Source: Elephas maximus indicus
Lineage: Eukaryota; Chordata; Mammalia; Proboscidea; Elephantidae
NCBI RefSeq assembly: GCF_024166365.1
Contig: NC_064831.1
Coordinates: 32,602,768-32,666,767, forward strand
Length of the DNA stretch: 64,000 bases
Reading direction: 5' to 3'
Each line of letters begins with the position of its first letter. Within the stretch, counting starts at the first letter, position 1. A model generated the notes under the pieces. It worked only from the letters and a program-made list of their open reading frames with translations. It was not told the origin of the DNA and did not search any database. Both the position numbers and the translations under genes were made by a program. This document shows, piece by piece, positions 1 to 9,649 of this stretch.

Positions 1-330
1 ATCAGAATGGCATTGAACTTCTCAACAACAAGCCTGAAGCTAGAGGACAATACAGCAATGCCTCCAAAATTCTGAAGGAAAATGATTTCTAACAATTCTA
101 TAACTAGTGCTCATCAAGAAAAATGTGAAAAGAAACACAAATTCTCAAAAAAGCTTCCGTGCCGTGCACTGTTTCTCAAGAAGCTGTGAAAGGAGCAAAC
201 CAGAAAGAAGAAGGTATGAGTTGGAGGAAAGTGGAGGATTCAACCAAAGAAAATACATAAAGTGAGTCCTCAGGATGACGATGCATTAGCTGTATATATC
301 AGATGTAAAGGGACCATTCCCAGTTGAGGC
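1..330 (+). repeat. HAL1/L1M-like fragment (old LINE)
   Basis: The stretch resembles the end of the ORF1-derived part of old half-L1 (HAL1) elements: a run about residual 'caatgcctccaaaattctga' followed by an A-rich body and a 'gagcaaaccagaaagaag' motif. No reading frame survives. It is cut by the window edge, so its start is not known. The assignment is by pattern memory and is tentative. Confidence 0.4.
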
Positions 331-925
331 AATATGACTTGAGACACAGAAACATTGAGAAAGGTTTTCACTAAGATGTCAACTGCCATTACACCACTTT
401 TTAGAACTCTGAGGACGGGATGCCTGGGTGAGCCTGACCCAGATTCTTATTTATATTTGGTTTGCTTTACCCATGTTTTGATGGAGTTTGTGCTCTCTTG
501 TCCACTTTACCTCCTCCATGAACTAATGGCTAGTACAGTTGAGGACACTCATTAAACTGCACAGAAGTTTTCTGCTTTGACCAACTCCAGAACTGGATTT
601 GGGCTCTGGTAAACTTAGAAGCAGAAGATACAGAGAGTTTTCTCTTCCACTGTCATCTTGCCAGATGTCCTATACCCCAGTTGTGGCAGGTTCTATGCTA
701 CCCAGTTCTCACTTATGACCTTGCCCACTTATTTCCCCATAAGTAACTCTTACACACTTTCATGGAAGCTGAAACCAGATCATTGCTCAGAAATTCTATT
801 CAGCTTATCTTCTTTGAGATCTTCATTTAACAGTTCTTTTTTGTGATCTTCATCCAATATTGCTTTTTCTTATGCATCTGGGTTTGTGCATGCTACTCAT
901 TTTTTATATTAACCACATATAGTTC
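331..925. other. No recognisable feature
   Basis: AT-rich sequence with short chance reading frames only (66 and 62 codons, no domain, no splice context). I see no repeat that I can name and no gene. Confidence 0.5.
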
Positions 926-1378
926 ATGTGATGGTTAAGGTTGTGTGTCAACTTGACTGGGCCATGATTCTCAGCGGTTTGGCGATTATGTAACGATGTA
1001 GTCATTCTCCATGATGTGATATAATGTGATCAGCTAACCAGTTGCAGGGGGAGTTTCCTCAGAAGTGAGTGCAGCCTGCATCCAATATATATATATGAAC
1101 GTTCTGGCAAAGCTTGCTTGCTTGCTCTGAAATCTGCACCCACCTCGATGATAATGACTTGAGGAACAGCCTACTGTATTGCCTGCTAATCATGAGTTCC
1201 TCAGTCCCTGCAGCGATGTGAGTGAGGAGAAGCCTCCAGCTTGACGCCTGACCCACATACTTGGGACTTGACAGCCTCTGCAACTGTGTGAGCCATTTCC
1301 TTGAGAAAAATCTCTCTCTAGACATATATACGTATATATGCCTCACTGGTTTTGCTTCTCTAGAGAACCCAGCCTAAG
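926..1378 (+). repeat. LTR-like interspersed repeat, family unassigned
   Basis: Begins near 'tgtgatggttaaggttgtg' and ends near 'agagaacccagcctaagaaa', a layout common to MaLR-type LTRs and related old mammalian repeats. It contains a short (TA)n tract at about 1086-1096. No coding potential is left. Name and exact ends would need a repeat-library search. Confidence 0.35.
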
Positions 1379-1689
1379 AAAGTTTATAAAATAAAATATT
1401 TGAGGGAAAAAAAGAATGTTTGATAGCCGTGTTTCTTAAGTATTTCAATACTTCTCCTGGGACTTTGGAGATGGGATTTTGAGGGTTGAGCCAATGAGTA
1501 ATGAGATTGAAGTGGACAGTATCTGTGATGTTTGAAAACAGCCTGAGAAAGCATTTGTCTTCTCTGCCCCCTCCATCCTCCATCCATTTGACTGCCAAAG
1601 TCTCCAATTGCAGGGAAAAAACTTCCTAAGTGGAAGCTGCACAGACACTAAGAGCTTGATAAATCCTTCTTTTATGGATCCCCAACCCC

Positions 1690-2195
1690 ATTGCCCCATC
1701 AGTGGGTCCCTTAGCATGGCACACAAAGGCCCTTTATAATCTCACCTCTCCCAACGTTGTCAGCTTCTCCTGTTGCCCCCCTTTGTCCACCACAATATTG
1801 ATCTACCTGTAGTGTGCTGAATGCTGTGTTCACAATTCTAGTTTTCATCATGCCTCATACGAGGCTCTCTGCTTGGAAGTCTCTTCTTATTCCTTTCCCT
1901 CTTCTTTGCCTGGTTGTGTTGTTGTTGTTAGTTGCTGTCAAGTCAATAACGCCTGTTGATTTTCAAGACCTCCCCCAAGAAGACTCCCCTGCCCCAGCCC
2001 CCACCCCGCTTCTCTCCAGTCTGGGTTAGACCTGTTTCCTCTATGCGTACCTGCGCATACCACATAGATTGAAAATTATCTCTTTATCTCTCTGTGGCTC
2101 CCAGGAGACTTAAATCCCTTAAAGAGGTCTTCTATCTATGCATCTCCAATGCCTAGTATGGAGCAGACAATCAATGAATATTTACTAAATGTAAT
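1690..2195 (+). repeat. L2 LINE 3' end, with an AfroSINE tail scrap
   Basis: Carries the decayed L2 3' phrases for 'agcatggc.cacaaaggccct' and 'tctctgcttggaa' followed by the usual pyrimidine-rich end and a final 'atgaatatttactaaatg'. At about 1917-1952 a (GTT)n-'agttgctgtcaagtc' scrap matches the end of an antisense AfroSINE, so a very short SINE copy seems to lie in the L2. No ORF of significance. Confidence 0.45.
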
Positions 2196-2214
2196 TATTA
2201 TAATATGGAATATT

Positions 2215-2420
2215 ATATGATGTATATACACTGAAAATGATTATGTTCATATTATCATCTCTAATCTTCAAAAGAACCCTGCAAGCTAAGTGTTATTTTT
2301 AATATATGAACAAACTGTGACCTGGAGAGGGAATGTGACTTGTGGAAGGACACACTGAGTGGCAGAACCAGGATGTGACCTTGGTACTACTTGACTCTAG
2401 AGCCTAGGTGAGTTCGTCTC
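2215..2420 (-). repeat. MIR SINE
   Basis: Read on the plus strand it shows the reversed MIR core: 'ccctgcaagctaagtgtta', then 'gacctggagagggaatgtga' and 'gagtggcagaaccaggat'. Typical highly diverged mammalian-wide copy. Confidence 0.5.
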
Positions 2421-2769
2421 CTGTTCTTCCTCTATGTACCTGCCGTCCTCACTCAGCTGTCCCTTTCCGTACTGTGTATCGTGTAACAGGTACTATTCAG
2501 TTATTTAGTGCAGCTTGAGACCCAATCAGAAAGAACATAGGCTCCAGGGTCATTTAAATACCTAAGCTGCACACACAGATTTCTTAGAAGGAAACAAGGA
2601 CGTTAGACAGGTGAGATGGATTTTTAAAATCCTCCACGTATGTTTCCCAGAGAAAGCTGTCCTTTGACTTTTCTCCAGGAAAACATTGGAGTGTCAAAAG
2701 GTGGGGAGGCTGTTACTCTGTTGTTACTTATCTCTTGTAGCAGCTTCTTAGGAATTCACAGCATAAGCA

Positions 2770-2964
2770 GTTGCCATGGAGTTGACTCCAACTCCTGACA
2801 ACCCCAGGTGGGTCAGAGTAGAACTGTGCTTCAGAGGGTTTTCAGTGGCTGATTTTTCGGAGGTAGATCATCAGGCCTTTCTTCTGAGATGCCTCGGGGT
2901 GGACTCAAACCTCCAACCTTTCAGTTAGCACCTGAGCGCTTAACTGCGCCACCCAGGGGCTCCA
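2770..2964 (-). repeat. AfroSINE (long subtype), antisense
   Basis: Antisense copy: the LINE-like tail comes first ('gttgccatggagttgactcc'), then the middle, then the tRNA-derived head with reversed B and A boxes ('ctcaaacctccaacctttc' and 'cgcttaactgcgccaccca'), closing on 'ggggctcc'. The inner segment 'ggaggtagatcatcaggcc' marks the longer subtype also seen at 30,241, 31,165, 34,962 and 55,788. Confidence 0.85.
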
Positions 2965-3349
2965 TTTACTTCATAATCTTCCGAAAATAAAGTGGGGCTT
3001 GCTGCTGAGTAGATCTGCTGTTCAAGGGGTGGCCCACAAATAAAGGTCAGAGGATGGGGTACTGCAAGGTGGTAAGCCACTGCGGCAGCAAAAGTGAGAT
3101 ACTTTAAGAGTGTAAGGTAGAGGAAACGTCACATCTTGTAATGCCAAGAAACAAGACACAAAAACAGAGCAATTGGGCATCAAAACCAGAGACAGAGTCG
3201 TACAAAGCAAAAACTTCTCTCTCAAGGTAAATGTAAGCTGCAAACAGTGAAGAGAAGAATGTTGGATGCAGCTTGGAACCCATTACTGTTCACATTTCCG
3301 TCTTCAGCACTGTGGAGATAGCCGAAATACCAATAACGCCTTACTATTA

Positions 3350-3625
3350 ATCCATTGATAAATACTCTTTGGTCCCCTACTTTGAGTCACGCACGTTGTC
3401 AGCCTGAATCGAAGGGCAATAAGAAGATAATTTCCTATCCTTGAGGAGTTAACAGTTTAGTGTATAAGACCAGTATGTAACCAACTCATCATTTCACAAT
3501 ATGGAAAAGGCTCCTAAAAGGGTAAGTGTTCTGTTGGTTTAGTAATTCACATAATGTAGGCACTTAGCATAATACTGACACATACTAAGTGCTCGTTACA
3601 TGTTAACTATTACTATTATTACTTC
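3350..3625. repeat. Old interspersed repeats including a MIR end
   Basis: 'acatactaagtgctcgttac' near 3580 matches the 3' end of a plus-strand MIR. The part before it (3350-3490) has the look of another ancient mammalian repeat ('ccttgaggagttaacagttt'). Both are heavily decayed. Confidence 0.35.
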
Positions 3626-4232
3626 TTTTACTTCTTGTAAGAGCCCTAAGTGCCAGAAATTTCTGTCTCTGCTTTTCTCATCAACAAACAGAATAAAGTG
3701 GTTTAAAAACTTGCTAGAAAAAAAAAATGACAAAACAAGGAAGTGAACCTGGCTCTGCTCAAAGGCCGTGTTCTCTCTATACTCCTGCTGTTTCGGTGAT
3801 CCTGGCAGAAGTAACATCACGTCCCAAGGTGGAGACATTAAAAGGAAGGCTGAGTTGGAGACAGTGACAAGTTGAGTGTGGCTGGACCACAGAGAGTAGA
3901 AGGGGAGCTGTGAGTGGTGGAGGCTGGTCGTAGCCAGGCTATGAAGGGCCTCCAATTCCTGAAGTTCGTAAGTTGTGTTGGTGCCACTAACATGCTCCTG
4001 ATATTTTGCTCTAAGAACTGCTGAAGCTGAACATTCCCTTTGGAGTACGCGAAATAAGACAAGCTCTGTGTAAGACAATGTTGGTCTCGGAAGGTCAATG
4101 TGGTGGGTTTGTTGCTGAGAAGGAGTTCTGACAATTGCTATGGAGATGCCACATAAGCAAAGATAAGCAAATGTGTTTGTCTTCCGAAAGCTGAATTAGA
4201 GGGAAGAAGGGTAAATCAAGATTCCACACATA
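3626..4232. other. No recognisable feature
   Basis: Two overlapping minus-strand frames of 160 and 98 codons occur here, but neither has a recognisable domain, a signal peptide or a splice context, and the composition is that of neighbouring non-coding DNA. I see no gene and no repeat that I can name. Confidence 0.45.
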
Positions 4233-4237
4233 CCAAA

Positions 4238-4818
4238 TGTCTTAGTTATCTAGGGCTGCTATAACAGAAATACCAAGTGGGTGGCTATAACAGAAGAAAT
4301 TAATTTTCTCACAGTTTAGGAGGCTAAAAGTTTAAATTCAAGTCCAGCTCTAAGGGAAGGAAGGCTCTCTCTGTCAGCTCTGGGGGAAGGTCCTTGTCTC
4401 TTTTCAAGTTCTATTCTAGGTCCCTTGATGTTCATGTAGTATGTATCTTCCCCTCTGTTTGTGTTTGGTTGTTTAATCTGCTCTTGCATATCTCAAAAGA
4501 GATTGCTTTAAAACACACCCTACACTAATACTGCCTTATTAACAAAACAAAGAAACCCATTCCCAAATGGGATTATCACCACAGGTATAAACCAAAAACC
4601 AAACCCATTGCCCTCAGGTCCATTCCAACTCACAATGACCTTATAGGACAGACTAGAACTGACCCATAGTGTTTCCAAGGAGCAGCTGGTGAATTCAAAC
4701 TGCCGACCTTTTGGTTAACAGCTGATCTCTTAACGACTGTGCCAACAGGGCTCCATAACCACAGGCGTACAGGTTAATATTTACAAAACATTTTGGGGAG
4801 ACAATTCAGTTCATAACA
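4238..4818 (-). repeat. MaLR-type LTR, antisense, with nested AfroSINE
   Basis: Antisense LTR that starts 'tgtcttagttatctagggct' and ends '...tcataaca'. The 'ttaattttctcacagttt' stretch is the reversed polyadenylation zone. It is flanked by a 5-bp duplication (ccaaa at 4233-4237, ccaag at 4819-4823), as expected for a retroviral integrase product. An AfroSINE sits inside it. Confidence 0.7.
4586..4756 (-). repeat. AfroSINE nested in the LTR
   Basis: Antisense copy: tail 'cattgccctcaggtccattc', centre 'gacccatagtgtttccaagg', head 'cgaccttttggttaacag', end 'caacagggctcc'. The LTR sequence resumes directly after it ('ataaccacaggcgtacagg'), so the SINE is younger than the LTR. Confidence 0.85.
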
Positions 4819-5309
4819 CCAAGTTTTTCAAGTAAACATCAATTCAAAGAGGAACTTCAGGAAACAAAATTGAAATTAACAAGCCCAAGTCTTCACAGAA
4901 GACCCCACCTGCCCTCTCTCCCAGCTGACTGGACTGTTTCGTAAGGAATTTCCTCTTCTCATGCTATAGCTTCTTTATTTTGAGAAATGAAAATAAACGA
5001 ATTTTACCTTTGATCTCTGCTATACTCTTGAAAGCATCATATGCTTAAACTGAAGGAGCTGGGTGCTATTTGTATTCTTCTGGGGGAAAAAAAGAAAAGT
5101 AATTTCTGCATCATATTTTAAATAGTACGTTTGACATCAATCTAATATTACAGAAAAGTATTGAATTTCAATTAAGAATAAGCCATAAATGTTACCGATA
5201 CCTACTTAATTCCATGTATTTTAAAGTATAACATAGATAAAAGCAAATCAAAAGAGGTCATTTCAACATATATTTTCTTGTTCCCATAAAAAAAGCCTAT
5301 TCATTTCCT

Positions 5310-5480
5310 GCCAATATTTATTTACTTATTTGAACAGTTTTTGATGATAATCTACTGTGTGCCCACCTTGTTAGGCACCAATAATACAATCGTGAACAAG
5401 GCAAACGAAGTTGCCTTCCCTGGTGGAGCATACGGTCTAAGTATGCCCCAAAAAACTGCAAACAATAGCATCAAAGGGTT
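5310..5480. repeat. Ancient mammalian repeat fragment
   Basis: 'ctactgtgtgcccaccttgt' then 'aatacaatcgtgaacaaggc' follows the pattern of a very old, widely dispersed mammalian repeat ('tactgtgtgccaggca ... gtgaacaa'). Family not assigned. Confidence 0.3.
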
Positions 5481-5499
5481 TAAGTTAGACATACTTATA

Positions 5500-5668
5500 A
5501 TTGAAAGGTTAGAGGTCAGGGGCCATCCAGAGGCACCTCCGAAGAAGGTCCTGATGATCTACTTCTAAAAAATTAGCCATTGAAAATCCTATGGAGCAGT
5601 TTTGCTCTGACACACATGGGGTTGCCCTGAGTCGGAATCAATTCCATGGCAACTGGTTACTGGTTATT
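5500..5668 (+). repeat. AfroSINE, 5'-truncated
   Basis: Plus-strand copy of the long subtype without its tRNA head: 'ccagaggcacctccgaagaa', 'gatctacttctaaaaaatta', then the tail 'cctgagtcggaatcaattcc'. Confidence 0.7.
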
Positions 5669-5724
5669 ATTACTATATTGTAAAAGAATTGGGCTGGCAA
5701 GTGCATAGAACAGCTTCTCAAGCT

Positions 5725-6250
5725 TTACTGTGTAAGTGTATCACCTGAGGCTCTTATTAAAATGCAGACGCTGGTTCGGTAGGTCTCAGGTGGAGCCTGG
5801 TCTTTGTTTTTATAACAAGCTCCCAGGTGATGCAGATATTGCTGGTCCACAGACAACACTTTTTTGCAAGGGTATAATGATATATGGGTGAATGAGATAC
5901 CTCTACAGGCATTATAATAATAGACAAATATGAAATGTTCACAAAGAGAAGCAGAAAGTGGCATGGTAGCTAAAGAGAAAGAAATGCATGCAGATGGGGG
6001 GGGGGGCGTTCAGGGGGTTCTTCCTAAGTAAGTACAGTCTCTGACTGAGCCAGGAAGATGTGGAGGATTTTACTGGAGGAACTGGGCAGGATGGTGCTCC
6101 AGTCGAGGGTTGACATTGGTATTCTCATGAGTCTCTCCAGGCACATTCTGAGACCAGCTGAGCTGAGTTGCAGCTCTTTAAATGCCCTTTGAAAGCGGAT
6201 GGTTTTCTTGGGCTGGTTGCAGAAGAAGTCAAAGGTTCAAAGCTGAGAAG
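5725..6250. other. No gene; contains an 11-G run
   Basis: Unremarkable DNA apart from eleven consecutive G at 5996-6006 followed by 'cgttcaggggg'. No repeat family or exon is recognised. Confidence 0.5.
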
Positions 6251-6254
6251 GGTT

Positions 6255-6610
6255 CCCTGTGCCACTGCTAGCTTGAAGATGGAGAGGGCCATGTGAAAAG
6301 GGCCTGAAAGCAGCTTCCAGTAACTAAGAGTGGTCCTAGGTCAACAGCCAGAAAGAAAATGGGGATTTCAGCCCAACATCCCCACAAAATTGGATTTTTC
6401 TAACAATCTGGATGAACTTGGAAGCAGATTCTTCCACACAGTCTCTAAATAACAGCCCAGCCTAACTGACACTGTGATTTTGGCCTTGTGAGACCCAACT
6501 GAGCTTGCCTGGACTTCGGACCTACAGAACGGTGAGCTAATAAATGGGTATTGTACTAAGCTGCCAAGCTTGTGGTAATTTGTTATGCAGCAACAGAGAA
6601 ATAATGCAAT
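6255..6610 (+). repeat. MLT1-like MaLR LTR (old)
   Basis: Plus-strand order of MLT1 motifs: 'gccttgtgagacccaactga', 'tgcctggacttcggacctac', polyadenylation signal context 'gtgagctaataaatgggta', and the end 'gtggtaatttgttatgcagc'. Diverged from the LTRs of the 4,238 and 24,728 type, so an older subfamily. Confidence 0.5.
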
Positions 6611-6628
6611 GGTTTATACCTCAACACC

Positions 6629-6800
6629 AAAAAAAAAAAAAAAAAACCCGTTGCCATAGAGTCGATTCCGACTTGCAGTGACCCTATAGGACAGAGTAGA
6701 ACTGCCACACAGTGTTTTTAAGGAGCGCCTGCTGAATTTGAAGCACCGGCATTTTGGTTAGCAGTTGTAGCATTTAACCACTACGCCACCGGGGTTTCCT
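6629..6800 (-). repeat. AfroSINE, antisense
   Basis: A-rich run, then 'gttgccatagagtcgattcc', 'cacacagtgtttttaaggag', 'gcattttggttagcagttgt' and the end 'cgccaccggggtttcc'. Inserted just after the MLT1-like LTR. Confidence 0.85.
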
Positions 6801-6837
6801 TTATACCTCAAGGGAGTTTAAAAATATATATATATAT

Positions 6838-7229
6838 ATTTCAGGGTGACAGCTCCAGGGCAAGGTTTTCTCTCTCTGCCAGTTCTGGGGGAAGGTCCTT
6901 GTCATCAGTCTTCCTCTAGACTAGGAGCTTCACTGTTCAGGAACCTCCAATCCAAACGATGTGCTCTGCTCTTGGCACTGCTTTCTTGGTGGTACGAGGT
7001 TTCCCTGCCTCTCTGCTCACTTTTCTCTTTTATATCTCCAAACAGATTAGCTTAAGATACAATCTAATCTTGTAGCTCTCAAGGTAACTTCCACCTCATT
7101 AACATCATAGCGATAGAATTTACAACACATAGCAAAATCACACCAGATGACAAAGTGGTGGACAATCACACAATACAGGGAATTGTGGCCTAGCTAAATT
7201 GATACACATATTTTGGGGGGACACAATTC
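6838..7229 (-). repeat. MaLR-type LTR, antisense, truncated
   Basis: Antisense LTR of the same subtype as 23,155-23,651 and 62,720-63,214: 'ctctctgccagttctggggg', 'ctttcttggtggtacgaggt', 'cttttatatctccaaacaga', and 'gggggacacaattcaatcca'. Its 3' end (left side) is missing and joined to a short (TA)n tract. Confidence 0.65.
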
Positions 7230-7232
7230 AAT

Positions 7233-7259
7233 CCATATATATATATATATATATATATT
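7233..7259. repeat. (TA)n microsatellite
   Basis: About twelve TA units directly after the LTR end. A shorter (TA)n lies at 6824-6838, at the opposite border of the same LTR. Confidence 0.9.
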
Positions 7260-7261
7260 TA

Positions 7262-7877
7262 CAGGGGCAGCAGAAAGCAGTTTACCACCCTGTCACCTGC
7301 ATGATCTTTTATCCATTTCCAAATTTTCCATCACCATTAACAAAGACTCAGTGGAAAAGGGGAAATTTTGAAAAGCTAAAATACAGAAAAATATAGAAAA
7401 GAATAAGGAAAAAGAAAAAGTGGCAAAGGAAACAGGTGAAAACTTGACCTGGCCACAGAACTTTGGAAACACTAGGTCACTGTGTACAAACCTTTTTATA
7501 TTTTTTCACTAACATTTTTCTTTTTCAGATGTGTCAAGCGTTTGAATAAAAATGTCCTCCTGTCAGGAAATGAACTCTCATTTTTGACACTTCGATGTAT
7601 TTTATTTTATTTTGAACCTGAAGCTATAGCTCCTGAGAGCCCTGGTCTTGATTTTGCAATATAAGTTTCATTTTTTATTTGAAGAGAGGGACTAATAATA
7701 ATCGCCTGTCCCCTGAATGTGACTCTGAGAGATTTGGATTTTATGCTCACACGCTTTATGGATTTGTTTTTGATGGATGAAATAGTACTTATTTTAAAAA
7801 GCTATTATATAGTGTGCTTCTTACCTTTCTGTCTCTCTCCCTCTTTGTCTCTCTTTCTATATATACATGTATATATA
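7262..7877. other. No recognisable feature
   Basis: AT-rich DNA without recognised repeat or exon. Reading frames of 60-113 codons are low-complexity or run into the adjoining SINE. Confidence 0.5.
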
Positions 7878-8075
7878 CAAAAAAAAAAAATCCATTGCCG
7901 TCAAACTGAGTCCAACTCACAACCAACCTACAGGGCAGGGCAGAACTGCCCCATAGGTTTCCCAAGGTATAAATCTTTACAGAAGCAGACTGCATGGAGT
8001 GGGGCTTGTGAGTTCGAACCACCAACCTTTCAGTTAGCAGACAAGTGCTTTAACCATTGAACCACCAGGGCTCCA
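7878..8075 (-). repeat. AfroSINE (long subtype), antisense
   Basis: A-run, tail 'cattgccgtcaaactgagtc', centre 'ccccataggtttcccaaggt', inner part 'acagaagcagactgcatgga', head 'accaacctttcagttagcag', end 'gaaccaccagggctcc'. Confidence 0.85.
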
Positions 8076-8100
8076 TATTTATATAATTTTATATGTACAT

Positions 8101-8642
8101 ATACGTATGTTGTTGTTTTAGGTGCCGTCAAGTCAGTTCCAACTCATAGCGACCCTATATACAACAGAACCAAACATTGCCTGGTCTTGCACCATCCCCA
8201 CAACCCTTGCTATGTTTAAGCCCATTGTTGTACACACTGTGTTGGTCCATCTCGTTGAGGGTCTTCCTCTTTTTCACTGACCTTTTACACTACTAACCAC
8301 GATGTCTTTCTCCAGGGAGTGGTTCCTCCTGATAACATGTCCAAAGTGTGTGAGACAAAGTCTTGCCATCCTTGCTTCTAAAGACCGTTCTGGCTGTACA
8401 TCTTCCAAGACAGATTTGTTTGTTGTTCTGGTAGTCCATGGTGTAGTCAATATTCTTCGCCAAGACCACAATTCAAAAGCATCAGTTCTTCAGTCTTCCT
8501 TATTCATTGTCCAGTTTTCACATGCATATCATGGCTTGCGTCAGGTTCACCTTAGTCCTCAAAGTGACATCTTTGCTTTTCCACACTTTAAAGAGGTCTT
8601 TTCCAGCAGATTTGCCCAATGCAATATGTCACGTGATTTCTT
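8101..8642 (-). mobile_element. RTE (BovB-type) LINE, 3' part
   Basis: The 3' end of a minus-strand RTE. Read on the minus strand it ends in a (GTT/AAC)n tail after a segment matching the AfroSINE tail ('tgagttggaactgacttgac'). Upstream is the C-terminal coding end, frame 8274-8471, with the RTE hallmark GHVIRRNHSLEKDI. RTE elements encode an apurinic endonuclease and a reverse transcriptase and move by target-primed reverse transcription. The remainder of this element lies at 16,233-18,249, 22,478-23,154 and 23,652-23,750, separated by later insertions. Stop codons and indels make it inactive. Confidence 0.8.
8627..8642. repeat. Target-site duplication of L1A, left copy
   Basis: 'tgtcacgtgatttctt' here matches 'tgtcatgtgatttctt' at 16,217-16,232 with one difference. 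The RTE reads through without gap when one copy and the L1 between are removed. Confidence 0.9.
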
Positions 8643-9649
8643 TTCTTTCATGATTTTTATTGTGCTTTAAGTGAACGTTTACAAATCAAGTCAGTCTCTC
8701 ACACAAAAACCCATATACACCTTGCTATACACTCCCAATTACTCTCCCCCTAATGAGACAGCCCACTCTCTCCCTCCACTCTCTCCTTTCGTGTCCATTT
8801 CACCAGCTTCTAACCCCCTCCACCCTCTCATCTCCCCTCCAGGCAGGAGATGCCAACATAGTATCAAGTGTCCACCTGATCCAAGAAGCTCACTCCTCAC
8901 CAGCATCCCTCTCCAACCCATTGTCCAGTCCAATCCATGTCTGAAGAGTTGGCGTCGGGAATGGTTCCTGTCCTGGGCCAACAGAAGGTCTGGGGGCCAT
9001 GACCACTGCGGTCCTTCTAGTCTTAGTCAGACCATTAAGTCTGGTCTTATGAGAATTTGGGGTCTGCATTTTATCCCACTGCTTTCCTGCTCCCTCAGGG
9101 GTTCTCTGTTGTGTTCCCTGTCAGGGCCATCATCGGTTGTAGCTGGGCACCATCTAGTTCATCTGGTCTCAGGATGATGTAGTCTCTGGTTCATGTGGCC
9201 CTTTCTGTCTCTTGGGCTTGTAATTGCCTTGTGTCCTTGGTGTTCTTCATTCTCCTTTGTGGACTGTGACCAACTGATGCATCTTAGACGGCTGCTTGCT
9301 AGCTTTTAAGACCCCAGACGCCGCTCTTCAAAGTGGGATGCAGAATGTGTTCTGAATCGATTTTATTATGCCAATTGACTTAGATGTCCCCTGAAACCAT
9401 GGTCCCCCGACCCCTGCCCCTGCTACGCTGGCCTTCAAAGCATTCAGTTTATTCAGGAAACTTCTTTGCTTTTGGTTTAGTCCAATTGTGCTGACCTCCC
9501 CTGTATTGTGTGCTGTCTTTCCCTTTACCTAAAGTAGTTCTTATCTACTATCAAATTAGTGAATGCCACTCTCCCACCCTCCCTCCCACTCCTAACCACA
9601 ACAGAATGTTTTCTTCTCTGTTTAAACTATTTCTCAATTTTTTATAATA

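Noticed and set aside
3596..4078. 160-codon minus-strand frame
   Set aside because: No domain, no conserved feature, overlaps another frame of similar quality, and ordinary base composition; treated as chance.
8671..9177. 168-codon plus-strand frame
   Set aside because: It is the reverse of the L1A 3'UTR; the same false frame recurs in L1D at 46,326.
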